The notes beneath the pieces are model-generated. The model was not told where the DNA came from, ran no database searches, and worked only from the letters and a program-made list of their open reading frames with translations. From contig JAWPHD010001324.1 of the NCBI GenBank assembly GCA_037043455.1, positions 1 through 64,000 on the forward strand: a DNA stretch of 64,000 bases, given 5' to 3'. The position numbers and the translations under genes are program-made. Shown piece by piece: positions 12,801 through 24,558 of this stretch. Origin of the DNA: Cyrtodaria siliqua. Taxonomy: Eukaryota > Mollusca > Bivalvia > Adapedonta > Hiatellidae. The number at the start of each line of letters is the position of its first letter. Positions within the stretch are counted from its first letter, which is position 1.

Positions 12801-13335
12801 CATGGACATTGATCAATTTTCTCCCCACTCTCCCTCAGTAATGTCAATGTCAAAACTTGTAAAAACAGTAAAACTAAAATTAATTGAAAAATTCCAGGAA
12901 AACTGGGACAAAGACAAAACTAAGCTCCTTCATGGAAAATTGAGAACTTACTTCACTTTTAAACATGATTTCCAATTAGAAGAGTACCTGTGTAGTATTG
13001 ATAATTTTGAAAAACGTAATGCCATTGCTAAATTTCGTCTAAGTTCCCATAGACTTAAAATCGAAACTTGAAGGTATACTAATACTCCGGTGGAACATAG
13101 ATTGTGTGAACATTGTACCAGTAATTCTATAGATGATGAGATGCATTTTCTCCTAACATGTCCTTATTATTCAGATGAAAGAACTAATTTATTACCATGC
13201 ATATCTTCAGAATGTCCTAATTTTTCCAGCCTTGATTTGAATAATCAACTTATTTGGCTATTATCTTGTGAAAATATACACATTCTGAAAGCATTAGGTA
13301 CTTACTTAATACAGTGTTTTAAAAAACACAATTAA
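9811..13335 (+). pseudogene. LINE-A ORF2: APE-type endonuclease and reverse transcriptase with three nonsense codons
   Basis: One continuous frame of 1,175 codons (including the terminal stop) is interrupted only by TAG (10654), TAA (11467) and TGA (13069); no frameshift was found. Endonuclease: 'FWNVGGLRS' (about residues 18-25), catalytic-type E50 in 'AETHLG', 'GDLNGR', and a terminal 'SDTH'. Reverse transcriptase: 'FIDFRKAFD' from residue 659, 'GVRQGDNLSPNLF', and the active site 'YADD' at residue 760. The C-terminal end has a zinc-binding-type 'CEHC...HFLLTCP'. Each stop could come from a single C-to-T change (CAG, CAA, CGA), suggesting recent inactivation. Confidence 0.9.
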
Positions 13336-13546
13336 CCCTAATAGTCATTATAAATAATAATATATAATTACTGGTGTGATTATAGTTTAATGTACTGTAG
13401 GCGACTCTGCTCAGTGTATGTGCTCTGGTTTATTTTATTATTGTTTGTTTGTTACTTACCAATCATTGCAATCATTGTACTAAATTACTTGCTCCTTTGA
13501 GGGCCCTTAATTGGTTAATAGAATCTTGTATCTTGTATCTTGTATA
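13336..13546 (+). other. LINE-A 3' UTR and tail
   Basis: The segment from about 13348 to the tail is about 90% identical by eye to 61713-61896. It includes 'gcgactctgctcagtgtatg' and 'gagggcccttaattggttaa'. It ends in about three 'tcttgta' units. Confidence 0.85.
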
Positions 13547-13680
13547 CAAGAAATGTAGAATTGTGTATCAATGGTTACTTTTTAATTACCTGGCCTGTGA
13601 TATTTATCAATCTGATCACTTCATCTCATTACTACTGCTGCTATCAGATGATCTTGTTATTTCAGTATGTATGTCAAACA

Positions 13681-14000
13681 TGTGACCCCTGGGATAGGGC
13701 CAAATCTGACCCCAGGGTCACCATTCAAACAAACTTGGTAGAGGACCATAAGCTGAGTGTAAATACAAAATATTAAACCTTTGACTATTGTAGATTTTTA
13801 AGTTTTCCCCTATATATAAGTCTATTTAAAACTGTGACCCCTGGGGCGGGGCCAGGTTCACCATTTGAACAAAATTGGTAGAGGATCCATAACCTGATAA
13901 TACATAAATAAAATATTAAACTTTTATCTCTTCTAGTCAAAGAGAAGATGTTTGAAGTTCTTCCCTATAACGCTATGTAAAACTGATTTAACAAGGGTCC
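13681..14000. repeat. Two tandem diverged units of about 155 bp
   Basis: Both units begin 'tgacccctgggatagggcc' or 'tgacccctggggcggggcc', then 'tcaccatt..aacaaa.ttggtagagga.ccata' and 'aaatattaaac'. A related end-like block with 'ccgaacggacggacgg' sits at 14340-14360. Confidence 0.7.
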
Positions 14001-16190
14001 CTTAGCCCCCATTTAAAGAAACACTGAACCCTTGAACCAAGGTTTCTTAAGAGAAAAAAAACACATACATAAAAAATCAGAAAAATGGAACTCATGAACC
14101 AAGGTTTCTTATGAAAAAAAAAGAAGAAAATAATTAAAAAATATATATTTGCCTCCAGTGAGATTTGAACCCACGACCTGAATACAGTTCAAGTTTCAGG
14201 GCAATAACTGCGGCGTTACGCATTTTTTTTTCAATTAAAGGCCAATAACTCCGGCGTTACTGGGGCGATTCTGGAAAAAAATAGCCGCGTCATTACCAAG
14301 TGCAATGAAAATCCAACCTGCAGTTATGAAGATATGGTTCCGAACGGACGGACGGAAGGACAGACAACGCCAAATTACATGATGACTGATATAAAACACA
14401 TGATATATCGAGAATTATTTCTATGTCAGGAAAATAAAATTATTGATATAATCTTGTATTTTTACGGTGCCCTATTTAGAAAGTATGTCAACCTTCACCA
14501 TGATGCAATATGACAACTATAACGTGAAGGTGAACCCCTATGCCCCAATAACCTCATATTTGCTGAGATGCAAGAATCAAGCCTGGACATGTTTGTACGG
14601 TATCTCCTACTGGAGCCTCTCAAATGATGATATTTTGTCGATGCATTACATTTTTCCACCTTTTTATTTTAGTTATTAATAACTGAGTTCATCACCTCAT
14701 GCATATATTTACATTAATAGTAATCTGTAACGTTGCGGCTGATGCAAGTAATCAGTCCAATTAAAATATTTGCAAAAAGCCGCTCACATCAGAGAATTAA
14801 AACAACCCCAAAAGTAGCCCCAATCAGTGTGAATCTGCAGAAATAGTGTGTTGGGTATTCCCCTTTTTACTAAAAATAGATGGACAAGCCGTCATTCTCG
14901 GTGACGTGGCCTATTTTCATTCGGGTTATTTTGTTGTTATCCTACAACCCTCGCATCAATTTTAGTACATAATATTTTGATGGTTGTCTCCCCTAGATCG
15001 AAACCATGTGCTTTGAAAAACATGTTCAGACAGGTTCAAAAATGTGCTTAGCTTTTCATTCATAAGTGTACCGGCTCGATAGTCAGTGGGTGTTAAACTT
15101 TAAATCCACCGATAATCGATCACTATTCGATGATAGAGGGATTTAATAATCTATAAATATGCAGCCAATGAAGGTAAGACTATGTTATATTATAATTTCA
15201 ATAAGTTTAAACCTAATTAAAAGCAATGTTTATGCTTAAGCATCATTAATATTACCATCAATAAAGATAGTGCTGATTATAACAAAATAAAGACACAGCA
15301 AACATTGCACAATTAATGGGATCCCAACTTTTACGTGGTTTATTTTTTTAGATCATATAATCTTAATGTGTAAGATCTTTAGATAACAGATTTATAAAAC
15401 ACATACATATATAAATGATACTGATATGTATTTTGTTTAAGAAACAAAAATAACAACAACAAAATGTTGCAAGGTGCTCGGTCACTATGTAAAAACAAAC
15501 AGTTAGATATATTACGTTATGTTAAAACATAAAATATGTGTCTTGTGATGTAAATAAAAAGTAATAGCTTAACGGTGTTCCTTTATGGTTTGCTATTTGT
15601 TGCGGAAACGTCTTTACGAATTTAATCAGACTTCTTAATATGTCACCAGTTGCACAGTATATACCTATAACAAGCAAACTCTTATATTTATAATAACGTA
15701 TAAATATTCTTTTTTTCTTCGGAGAATCGAACATCGGAAAACGCAATTAAAAAAACAACATGCATCACTATCAGTCAGTTGCAATATATTTCGGCATAGT
15801 TAAGTGATTGCCGTCTCAGGTCCCGCCATCTTGTCATGGATGCGTCAGCGAAATTGAAGCAAACGTCGGACTGACGTTTCGGCGACATCTTGAAAGCCGA
15901 ATTTTGAAAACGAAAAAACAAACGTATTTCACATAAAAGAAACATAAACAGAACATATTATATGATTTATTACAACCTCATATTCAAAATATTAAATAAT
16001 AATAATAAAAAAATAGAAGTTTTAGATCTATCTATATAGACTTTGACTGTTTTATAAATCATCAGAGGAATTATTCCACGGAAAAATGTTTGTCCTTGAC
16101 ATTTCTCGCTCTGGAAGTGTATGTTTTATAACTTATTGGTTTGCATATTCGTTATATTGTCTGAGTGATATGTAAATTTTGAATGCATCT
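14001..16190. other. Non-coding stretch, no gene seen
   Basis: The piece at 14154-14200 ('gatttgaacccacgacctga') resembles an antisense tRNA-type B box, probably a SINE remnant. Small ORFs at 14467 and 15522 have no recognisable domain. Confidence 0.45.
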
Positions 16191-16480
16191 TAAAGGGACA
16201 CACGGCAATCTTTTTTTTTAAACTCACGGCGTCCCGGATAACTTACATTTGTTCAGTCATTAACATTAATTATAAGAATAGTAATAAGCACATTGTATGT
16301 GCATATTATTCAATTTTGATATTATTGCACCAATAATATATTAAAACTTAAAGTAAAATATGACGAAAAAACGAATAATTAAATTTTTATTTATAACCAG
16401 GTTAAAAGGTAAAGATGATCCTGGATATATAAGTCAAGACACCCATTTCAAACACTTCAAGATTGCCGTGTGTCCCTTAA
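16191..16480. mobile_element. MITE, GGGACACnnGGCAATCTT family
   Basis: Inverted ends: 'taaagggacacacggcaatc' on the left and 'gattgccgtgtgtcccttaa' on the right. The interior is AT-rich and non-coding, and related copies are at 30661, 42379, 53216 and 58236. TTAA or TA is likely the duplicated target. Confidence 0.85.
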
Positions 16481-16574
16481 ACCATTGGATCGGTTAATTC
16501 ATGCAATAAAACGTCTTGTATACGAAATAAAAAAAACTTCATTCACACATGTTTTACAATTATAGCAGCATGAG

Positions 16575-17590
16575 GAATATAAATATACGCACATTATACA
16601 TATACATATACGCATATTATACATATAATATACGCATATTATACACATAATATACGCATATTATACACATAAATATATATATAATATACACATAAATATA
16701 AGCATAATATACAAATAAATATACGCATATTATACATATAAATATTCCCATAATATACATATAAATAAACGTACACATAAATTATGCATATTATACACGT
16801 ACATATACGCATATTGTACACATAAATATATGCATATTATACATATAATTATTCTCATAATATACATAAAAATATACTCATATTATGCATCTAAATATTC
16901 TCAAAATATACAGATAAATATAAGCATATTATACATAAAAATATACGCATATTATACAGATAAATATACGCATATTATACATATAAATATTCTCATAATA
17001 TACACATACATATCTGCATACTATACATATAAATATAAGCATATTATAAATAGAAATATACGCATATTATACACATAAATATACGCATATTATACATATA
17101 AATATTCTCATAATATACACATACATATATGGATATTATACATAAAATATACGCATATTTAAATAGAAATATACGTATATTAAATATACGCATATTATAC
17201 AATTAAAAATTCCCATAATATACACATAAATATAATCATGTTATACATAAAATATAAGCATATTATACATAGATATATACGCATATTATACACATAAATA
17301 TACGCATATTATACATATAAATATTCACAAAATATACACATAAATAATACACATAAATATATATAAATATTCTCATATTATACACATGACTATACGCATA
17401 TTATACATATAAATATTCTCATAATATACACATTAATATACGCATATTATACATATAAATATCTTAATATTATACACATAAATATACGCATATTATACCC
17501 ATACATGTACGCATATTATACGCATAAATATACGCATATTATACACATACATATACGAATATAATTATCATAAATACACGCATAGAATAG
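16575..17590. repeat. AT-rich minisatellite of about 21-bp units
   Basis: About 1 kb of 'acataaatatacgcatatta' variants with interspersed 'aatattctcataatatac' forms. ORFs on either strand (16639-16821 -, 16830-17078 +) only read the repeat. Confidence 0.92.
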
Positions 17591-20500
17591 ACATATGCAT
17601 ATTTTAATTAGTATCTTCTGAAAAACCCAGACCTAATAGGATCTGTGTTGAACAAATTGACATCGAATATGGCACATTTGTAATATAATAGTTTGGCATC
17701 GCTTACTTCTAAAAATTAAAAACTAATGCAGTACTGCTTGGAAAAATACAATATTTTCATATGGCATCTGTATATAGATATATCTGCCAGCTTGAATGGT
17801 GATCTGCTAGACGAAATGTTCATGTAGATCTGCTTGACCTACGGACGAATACACTTTGGAAAGGTTGATATTGAAACGTTTCCCGAAACAATTGAATTAG
17901 TCTATACATTATGCAATCTTTAATATTAATTTTTATTGTAACTGATATCACAGGCCTAATAATCTTATTATTATGTCTGTTGATAATGTGTCTGCAATTG
18001 TTTTCATCCTTCTAGGAATGGTACCGGTACCCATTCAGTTGGGAAAATTTGCATTCACGGTTTTGCCTTAAATTGGGAATGTTTCACTATCAAACAAAAA
18101 CACTATCAAACAAAAACAATATTGTATGCTTAAATACTTTGCAAACACATAACCATGTATACGTTCTCTTGTAGTATTTCATTAACCTCAACTCAAAATA
18201 ATATATTTTCCCAATTGTTCAGTTTCACCCTAAATATTCAAAATAATAACAATGTTGTTTTTTTTGGACTGGGAATTTTTTCCTTCTAATTTGGAGAAAC
18301 GCTTTACTTTTTGCCATTTGGAATGGTACCGTTTTTCGGCACCACTCATATTAGGTAAAACAACAGTGATATGTGCTACATTATTTGATTCCTTTCAAAC
18401 AGACATTTGACCTGTGCAATGAGAACAAAAACGTTATTGGTGTACCGAAAGTAAAACAAATCCCATTGAGTCCTGTACAATATTTTTCAAGCTTTCAAGT
18501 TTGCAATTTTTAAAATGAAGTTCAAACTAAGATTCACTTACATATTCTCAGTCATGAGACCTTCCTCTCTAGAAAACTGCTGAGAATAGTAGGGGTCATG
18601 GGGCATATAAGAAAATAAAATTCTGATCTTTGTTGACACCGTGAACAAACTGCATTCAATCGGCACCTCTTACATGTGTTCTACTTTCACTTCAAAACTT
18701 TCAAGTTGATAAATAAAATCATCATACAACCAATCAAATGATTCTTAGCTCTCACAAACGAGTCAATAAATAACAACAGGCATGCATACCATAGTGATTT
18801 ACCTCCTGTATGCCTATAAACAAACAAAATAGACATACATTTCCCCTGCAGCATGTCTTAAACGAAAAAATCTCTCCAAATCATGAAAATGGTATGTTGA
18901 TAAAAACAACCGTAATGTATTTTCCCCTCAGTATATCAAAAACGTGTATGAACACTTTAAAACTGTTGCTTTTTAACACAACATATACACTTCTAATATT
19001 GTCTTTGAATTTCTGTTTTTAACTGACATTCACAAACATCAACAAACCATGAGCTGAAACGGATATATGTACTTTCTAGAAATTAAATAAGAAGGAAATA
19101 AAACTATAATCAGTATGCAACAATGGACATCAATACACGTTTTAAAAGTAGAAAATATATGGAAGGTTGGAACTAAATATATTATAACTTTCAAACAGCA
19201 TGTTTGTGGTTGCTGTGTCTCATGGAGTACTCCGCCTTCTGATCCTCAGTGTCACCCGTTATTATCCTGTTATCCAAAAAGACTATACGCAGTCCTCCTT
19301 ACTTTTTTTCTTTTTCCTTTTTTTTTTATTATATATATATATATATATACTTTATTTTTGTATTATTTTTTTTGGAGTGGATATGTTTCTTGTTCATATT
19401 ACTTTTTGTTTATGTTTTCCTTCATCATCTTCATCATATTTTGTTAATTCCTTTTTGCATGTGTTTTCTTTTTCGTTTTAATTTGTTTAAGCAAATATTA
19501 ACTGAAGCCACTGTGACACTGAATAATTATAATAATTCTACCAATTGGTTCATATATATGTATGTTCCGTAGCTGTTAATACATACTTGAACTGTAAACA
19601 CGTTTTCCAAGGAGAGGAACTTTATACATAATCGTTTACTTAATGTACTGTTAAATGTATGTATGCATGAATTCGAAATTCTTTTGAACAAAACATCATG
19701 ACCTAAATTCAGTCATATAAGTGATACATTTGATTATTTATTTATTGTATTCATTTACCACTATACATGATTTTATTTTCCAATTTTGAGATCCATTTTG
19801 AGAATATTAAATTTCAATACAATATTGTTGTTGTATTCAACACAATTTAATAAGTTATCCTAACCAACACTGTGCCAAACTACTTATTACAATTTCGTAT
19901 ACATGTGCTAGTAATGTAACCTTGCAATTTTCTTTCTTTCTTTCTTTACATTTTCTTTTTATTAAACCATCATTTAGCCGTGTATTTATTTATTGTTCTG
20001 CGTCTAAAGGAAATGGTTCATGTATACAGTGCTTGTGTTAAAGTGAGACTAAGTACATCAGGAATGGAATTGGTATTATTTAATATAATTATTCAGATAC
20101 ATCATTTCTATATTAAATTAACAAAACAAAAACAAACAGAAAACAACAACAAATAAGCCATTAACCATCAAAAGGCACTGACCGTATAGAAAAAAGACCC
20201 GAAGAGGTAAACAAATTCGCAATATCAGTTGCAACGCGAGCGTCGAGTGAAGATATTGCCGATGTGATAAATGGTGTTGTAATTTATAAAATTATTATTT
20301 TTTGTGCTGTATTATATGAAACTGGTTAATGTTCCGTCAATATCTTTGAACCATTTCACGTTTTAAATTGGTCAGTGTATAGCTGTTTAAACAAATTTAG
20401 CGTCAGATCCCGATGTACACCCTTAATGCATTAATGTATATAGCACTGTACGACAACATGAAACATAAAATAATATATCATATACCTACCTCGTTTTACA

Positions 20501-21309
20501 ACTTGCGTTTTATTTGCTCTGAACGAAGGAAATATTGATAACAAAAATAAGTTTGGTCCTATCCCGTTTTTCTGAACATATATACATATAGAGCACTCAA
20601 TGTTTTGCAATTTGTATTTAAATTCATATGTTTCTTTCATTGACAATTTTGTTTTCTATGTTTCTCTTTGCTGTTTAGATAATCAGTTAAAACGTTTCCT
20701 TCATAAAAAATGTGTTCAAAAAGTCTATTATTGCATAAGCAAAATGATATAAATTATTTTTATTTTTACGAAACAAGGACTACTTGTTGCAGCATAAACG
20801 TTATATATATGTTTCACTTCGGAATGATATGTATTCTAATCCTACATACATATTCATTATAAACTGTAATTCCGCAAAGGAAAAGGTGTATATTATTAGA
20901 TTTGGGATCCCGTGTATATTATTAGATTTGGGATCCCGCGTAAACGACATAAAAAAAGCTTATAAACATGCTAATCTCGGGAAATATTAACTTCGTCATG
21001 GGACTTTTTGCGATTCCATGCAATTTGTTATATTTAGGAAATGCAAGATTTTTGGTACCACCCCAAATTCTATCGCATTGTGGGGACCTGTATTTTATTC
21101 AATTAATCCATTAAATGAAATCATGAGCGTTTGAGAAATTACTCATGTCTTGTCAAGAAAATTGTATGATGGATAGATAATCTTTATTAATATAAAATAC
21201 CAAATCGCCTATCGGTATACGATACAAAACACATCATATTCATAATTAACAGTCAATGGTTTGCTGGCATCAATTTTACCAGTATATGTTATATATTCAT
21301 TAATGTCCA
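17591..21309. other. Long non-coding stretch with simple repeats
   Basis: No gene is recognised. Visible structure includes a (ta)n tract near 19331, a (ttc)n-type tract near 19932, and a 27-bp direct duplication containing 'attagatttgggatcccg' at about 20889-20940. The overlapping ORFs at 19115-19572 are T-rich hydrophobic sequence. Confidence 0.45.
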
Positions 21310-21510
21310 ACTGTTGAGTACATGCACCGCTGCGGGTTCGAATCCCACTGGGAGCTCGACTTGTAAGTGAAGAAGTGTCGATTCTTACGGATGGCGGGAA
21401 GTGTACAGTACTGGTTCTGTCTGCCGCCACCACAAAAAATCGACCATCACATATAACCTGACATGTATTGAAACGCCATGCAAACAAACAAACAAATGAA
21501 TGAATACATG
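21310..21510 (+). mobile_element. tRNA-derived SINE (family B), 5'-degraded copy
   Basis: The B box 'ggttcgaatccc' (21334-21345) is followed by a body shared with the copy at 32117: 'actgggagctcgac', 'gtgtcgattcttacggatgg', 'accacaaaaaa(a)tcgacc'. The tail is (caaa)n. The A-box half is not recognisable. Confidence 0.8.
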
Positions 21511-22607
21511 CTTGCTATTTTCATACAAATATTTATACATAATTATGATCGTTATAACATTATGTTTTTCTTGTAATAGTAACATGTATGTAACGCTTAC
21601 ATCTAAAGTAAAAACGTATATGAGATAGATATTTCATTTCACAGTATATGATAAATAAGCAATTAGGCAAACAAATATTATATGTGTAAGAAGGACCGAA
21701 AACGATTAATAGTAATAATCATGCAATAAATGGGAATGTTTTTGTTTTTGACGAACAACTTATATTTATGATGTATTTGTAATAGACAGTTGTTGACTTT
21801 GTGTGTTGGGGAACTCTGGCCATCTATCTAATTTGCATATGGTTCAGACACATGTCTGTAACCTTGGGATCAAAAGGTCGAGGGTCTGAAGGGGACGATT
21901 GTCTGGAGGTTCAGTATAGGGGATTGCTGGCAGTCCAATTCTGATTCTTATTAAGTCGCTTATCCCATACTTCAGTCAGGAAGGCACATAATTCATTCAG
22001 GAAGGTATAAGCCAGAAACATTTAACATTTTAAATTACATATATTTTATCAAAGTTGTAGTTTAAGGCTAAATTAAAAAAAACTCATAGTTTAACTTTTT
22101 CGCTATACGGATATGTATATACAAACATTATTATGACCCCCGGTACGGCTTTATTTGTTACCCTGAAGACTTGATTTGAAAAGAATTGAATTGAATGTTG
22201 TTTAAGACACTTGATTGTCTAGTGTATAGCAATTATTTCTGAAAATCTTTAAATGGTTTCCCAATAAAGCGACACCCGGAAGAGGTTTATTTTTATCCTG
22301 GGAACTTGATTTGAAGAAGAAAACACACACACACACACACGTTCAACTGAACATATTATACACATCAGGGACCCCGCCCCCCCCCCCCCACCCCACCCCA
22401 CAGGTTCTGAGACATCTAAGCCAAAAGTGCACATACTGCGAACGGACGGACGGATACAATAACTCACTTTGAACTCACTTTAAGATAGATAGATAGATAG
22501 ATAGATAGATCAATCAATCAAACACATACACATATTATGGTATGTCAATGATAAACGAGGATGTTCTAAAATAAGATATCTAGTGTTTTTTGTTGTTGTT
22601 TTTTTAG
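21511..22607. other. Non-coding stretch with simple repeats
   Basis: No gene is seen. It contains 'gaattgaattgaatgttgtt' (22184-22204, a SINE-tail-like fragment on the minus strand), (ac)n near 22324, a C-run near 22380 and (gata)n at 22480-22510. Confidence 0.5.
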
Positions 22608-22717
22608 TCTGTTAAAATGGATGTAGATAGCCTTAAAGCCTTCGGTTCAGATGAACTTAAAACCAGTGATTTCAGTATTATCTGTGGGGAGGCAAAGATG
22701 GTCTCAACCCGGTTCAG
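22608..22717 (+). other. Candidate unassigned exon upstream of bZIP-1
   Basis: A T-rich tract ending in AG (22606-22607) precedes an ATG at 22617. It opens about 33 codons of ordinary amino-acid composition (starts MDVDSLKAFGSDELK), followed by a possible donor AG|GTGCAT. The resulting phase does not fit the bZIP-1 exon at 24346, so it is either a different gene's exon or chance. Confidence 0.25.
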
Positions 22718-22750
22718 GTGCATTTTCCCGTTTTATGCTGCATACACATG

Positions 22751-22972
22751 GGCGTATTATTGGGGTGGGGGGGGGGGGGGGGGGTATCTTTGACAATCAA
22801 AAAAAGTATGTTTCAATTATTTGGGGTTGAGGACGTTATCCACGTTCACCAAAACATACAACATTATATAGGAAAACAGGTACTTTCTGAGCGTTAACCA
22901 TTTTTTCTTCAAATTATTTGGGGGCCAACCCCCCGCACCCTCACCCACCACCCCTATGATACGGCACTATTA
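22751..22972. mobile_element. Possible MITE with GGCGTAT ends
   Basis: 'gggcgtattattggggtgg' on the left pairs imperfectly with the complement of 'accacccctatgatacggc' on the right. A long G-run follows the left end and a C-rich block precedes the right end. Confidence 0.45.
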
Positions 22973-23029
22973 ATATAGCTACAGTGTATGCTTTATATAA
23001 TATGCTTATATATATATGCTTATAATATA

Positions 23030-23310
23030 GGGGCTAGCGTGGCGCAGTCGGTAGCGCGGCGGATTTGTAACCGGAGGCCTCGGGTTCAATCCCTCGTGGT
23101 GCCACTGAGTTCCGTCGGTGTGTTCTTGGGCAAGACACTTTACCTTAGCCTCGTCCGTCGGATGTGGACGTAAACCGGGCGGTCCCGTATATTCGATAAT
23201 AAGAGTAGGACAGGTTCCCGGATTCCTATGTATCCTTCCCCTCTCTCTGGGGCGGCTCTAAATAACCTATACTGTGTTGATGAGCCGTTAAACAACATTC
23301 ATTTCAATTA
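23030..23310 (+). mobile_element. tRNA-derived SINE (family A), full length
   Basis: The tRNA-like head has an A box 'tggcgcagtcgg' (23040-23051) and a B box 'ggttcaatccc' (23083-23093). The anticodon region resembles tRNA-Thr. The body has the widespread SINE core 'tcttgggcaagacacttta', and the tail is 'gccgttaaacaacattcatt' plus a 'tcaatt' end. The long non-tRNA body rules out a functional tRNA gene. Confidence 0.88.
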
Positions 23311-23315
23311 TATGT

Positions 23316-23404
23316 AATTTATACAAGTAGGAAGGTATATTGATATAATCATAATCATAATAATGATATGATTATATCAATATACCTTCCTACTTGTATA
23401 AATT
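23316..23404. repeat. Perfect 37-bp inverted repeat (hairpin)
   Basis: The arms at 23316-23352 and 23368-23404 are exact complements with a 15-nt loop. The arm begins 'aatttatacaagtaggaagg'. It directly follows the SINE tail. Perfect pairing points to a recent inverted duplication or a very young snap-back element; an RNA role is possible but unproven. Confidence 0.95.
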
Positions 23405-23818
23405 ATTCGAAAGTTCAATAAACTAAAGGAGTAGCTTGGTTAAACCATTTTAGATGCAGACATTCTTTTTATTATGTGTGAAATACATGTATGTTTGAAT
23501 TAAATTATCAAAACTTAACATGATTTGTGACATACCAAAACATAGGTGCATGTATATAAATAACGACAACAAACTTGGCTCACAGTTTAATATTTTCAAA
23601 CGTTACATTTTGAACAAAATACAAATAAATATTTACGTTAGAATACGACATCATTTGAACAACAAAGATAAGATTATCTATGTATATGGTATGATAAAAC
23701 TATATTTCGGGTTTCCAACAGCAAAAACTCCCTTCACGTGTAATTAGTTATATATAGTACATGTGTTACTGTTTCTATGCGCATCAGCAATTAAAAATAA
23801 ACAACAGTTGCCATTGCT

Positions 23819-23866
23819 ATGACAGAGAAGTACGAGGCTAAGAGGCGCTTTGAGGGTACAAAAATG
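23819..23866 (+). other. Candidate alternative first coding exon of bZIP-1
   Basis: ATG at 23819 opens 16 codons (MTEKYEAKRRFEGTKM) followed by a possible donor GTAATT in phase 0. That would join in frame to the acceptor at 24343-24345. No conserved motif supports it. Confidence 0.25.
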
Positions 23867-24396
23867 GTAATTGACATTCTGCATCCAGGTGCGGATGCAG
23901 GATTTGAATTAAGTGGAGCGGGAAGGGAGCGGGGAAGGGAGCGGGAAGGGAGCGGGAAGTTGCTTCTGGCTAGCGGAGATGCCCCTGATCATTATTGCTA
24001 CATGACGTTTGGAGTATAATATATTAAATATGATGATAGTATAATTTAATAAACTGCATGTGGTTAAAATAATCCGGTGAGCACTGGTTATGCGTATGGG
24101 GTGGATATGGGGTGGAAAAGTGGCGCACTTAGTATCTGGATCTGCCCTTGAGTCATCGATAGACAACGCTGTAGATATTTGTTAATGCGGTGTTTTAAGC
24201 AAGAAACTAGATAGGTACTTTAGTTTTGGTTAAAACATTGAATATTCGTTAGTAATATTAAAATAACGACACTTCACTTTAATTATTGGTAACGATCTAA
24301 CGCTTGTAGAATACTTTAGTTTAATATGAAAACATTATATTTCAGAAAGCAGACAGTGTAGGTAGCCATTTTGTTGGTCTAGAATGGGAAGACAAC

Positions 24397-24558
24397 ATGC
24401 ACGGCAACCTGGTGGAGGCCACACTCGCCTCGATACAGACCCAAACGCTCACCCCAATGATAAAAGAGGAGCTAAGGCTGAAAATACAGGCATCCCGACT
24501 GGCGGCTGGAAAGCAGGAGTTGCCCAAACCAATTTTCAAAGAACCGGAAAAATACAAG
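24397..24558 (+). CDS. bZIP-1 exon 1 (ATF3-like motif)
   Basis: Contains LTPMIKEELRLKIQASRL, which aligns with the LTPxxKEELRxxIQxxxL motif of ATF3 and with bZIP-2 exon 1. It ends TACAAG|GTACTG. The frame is open upstream to a splice-acceptor-like 'ttcag' at 24341-24345. Confidence 0.82.

Larger units (their letters stand above)
6382..13546 (+). mobile_element. Near full-length two-ORF non-LTR retrotransposon (LINE-A)
   Basis: Order: ORF1 (6382-8829), a spacer of about 980 bp, ORF2 (9811-13335), a 3' UTR and a tail of 'tcttgta' repeats ending near 13546. A second, heavily 5'-truncated copy of the 3' UTR lies at 61713-61896, which independently confirms the 3' end. APE-type endonuclease plus an ORF1 with an SGNH-like domain is the CR1/L2-like architecture, but the clade needs a phylogeny. 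The start at 6382 is a minimum; the 5' UTR may reach further left. Confidence 0.9.

Noticed and set aside
16639..17078. Tyr/Ile-rich ORFs on both strands
   Set aside because: They are translations of the AT-rich minisatellite; composition and periodicity follow the repeat.
18030..18350. Possible MITE with 'aatggtaccgg' ends
   Set aside because: 'ggaatggtacc' occurs at both sides but in the same orientation and the interiors do not pair.
19115..19572. Overlapping hydrophobic ORFs
   Set aside because: Three frames are open through a T-rich/(ta)n tract; low complexity.
23030..23105. Functional tRNA gene (Thr-like)
   Set aside because: A and B boxes are present but a SINE core and tail follow directly; imperfect cloverleaf.
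23316..23404. microRNA precursor
   Set aside because: Perfect 37-bp pairing is atypical of animal pre-miRNAs; kept as a structural finding without an RNA call.
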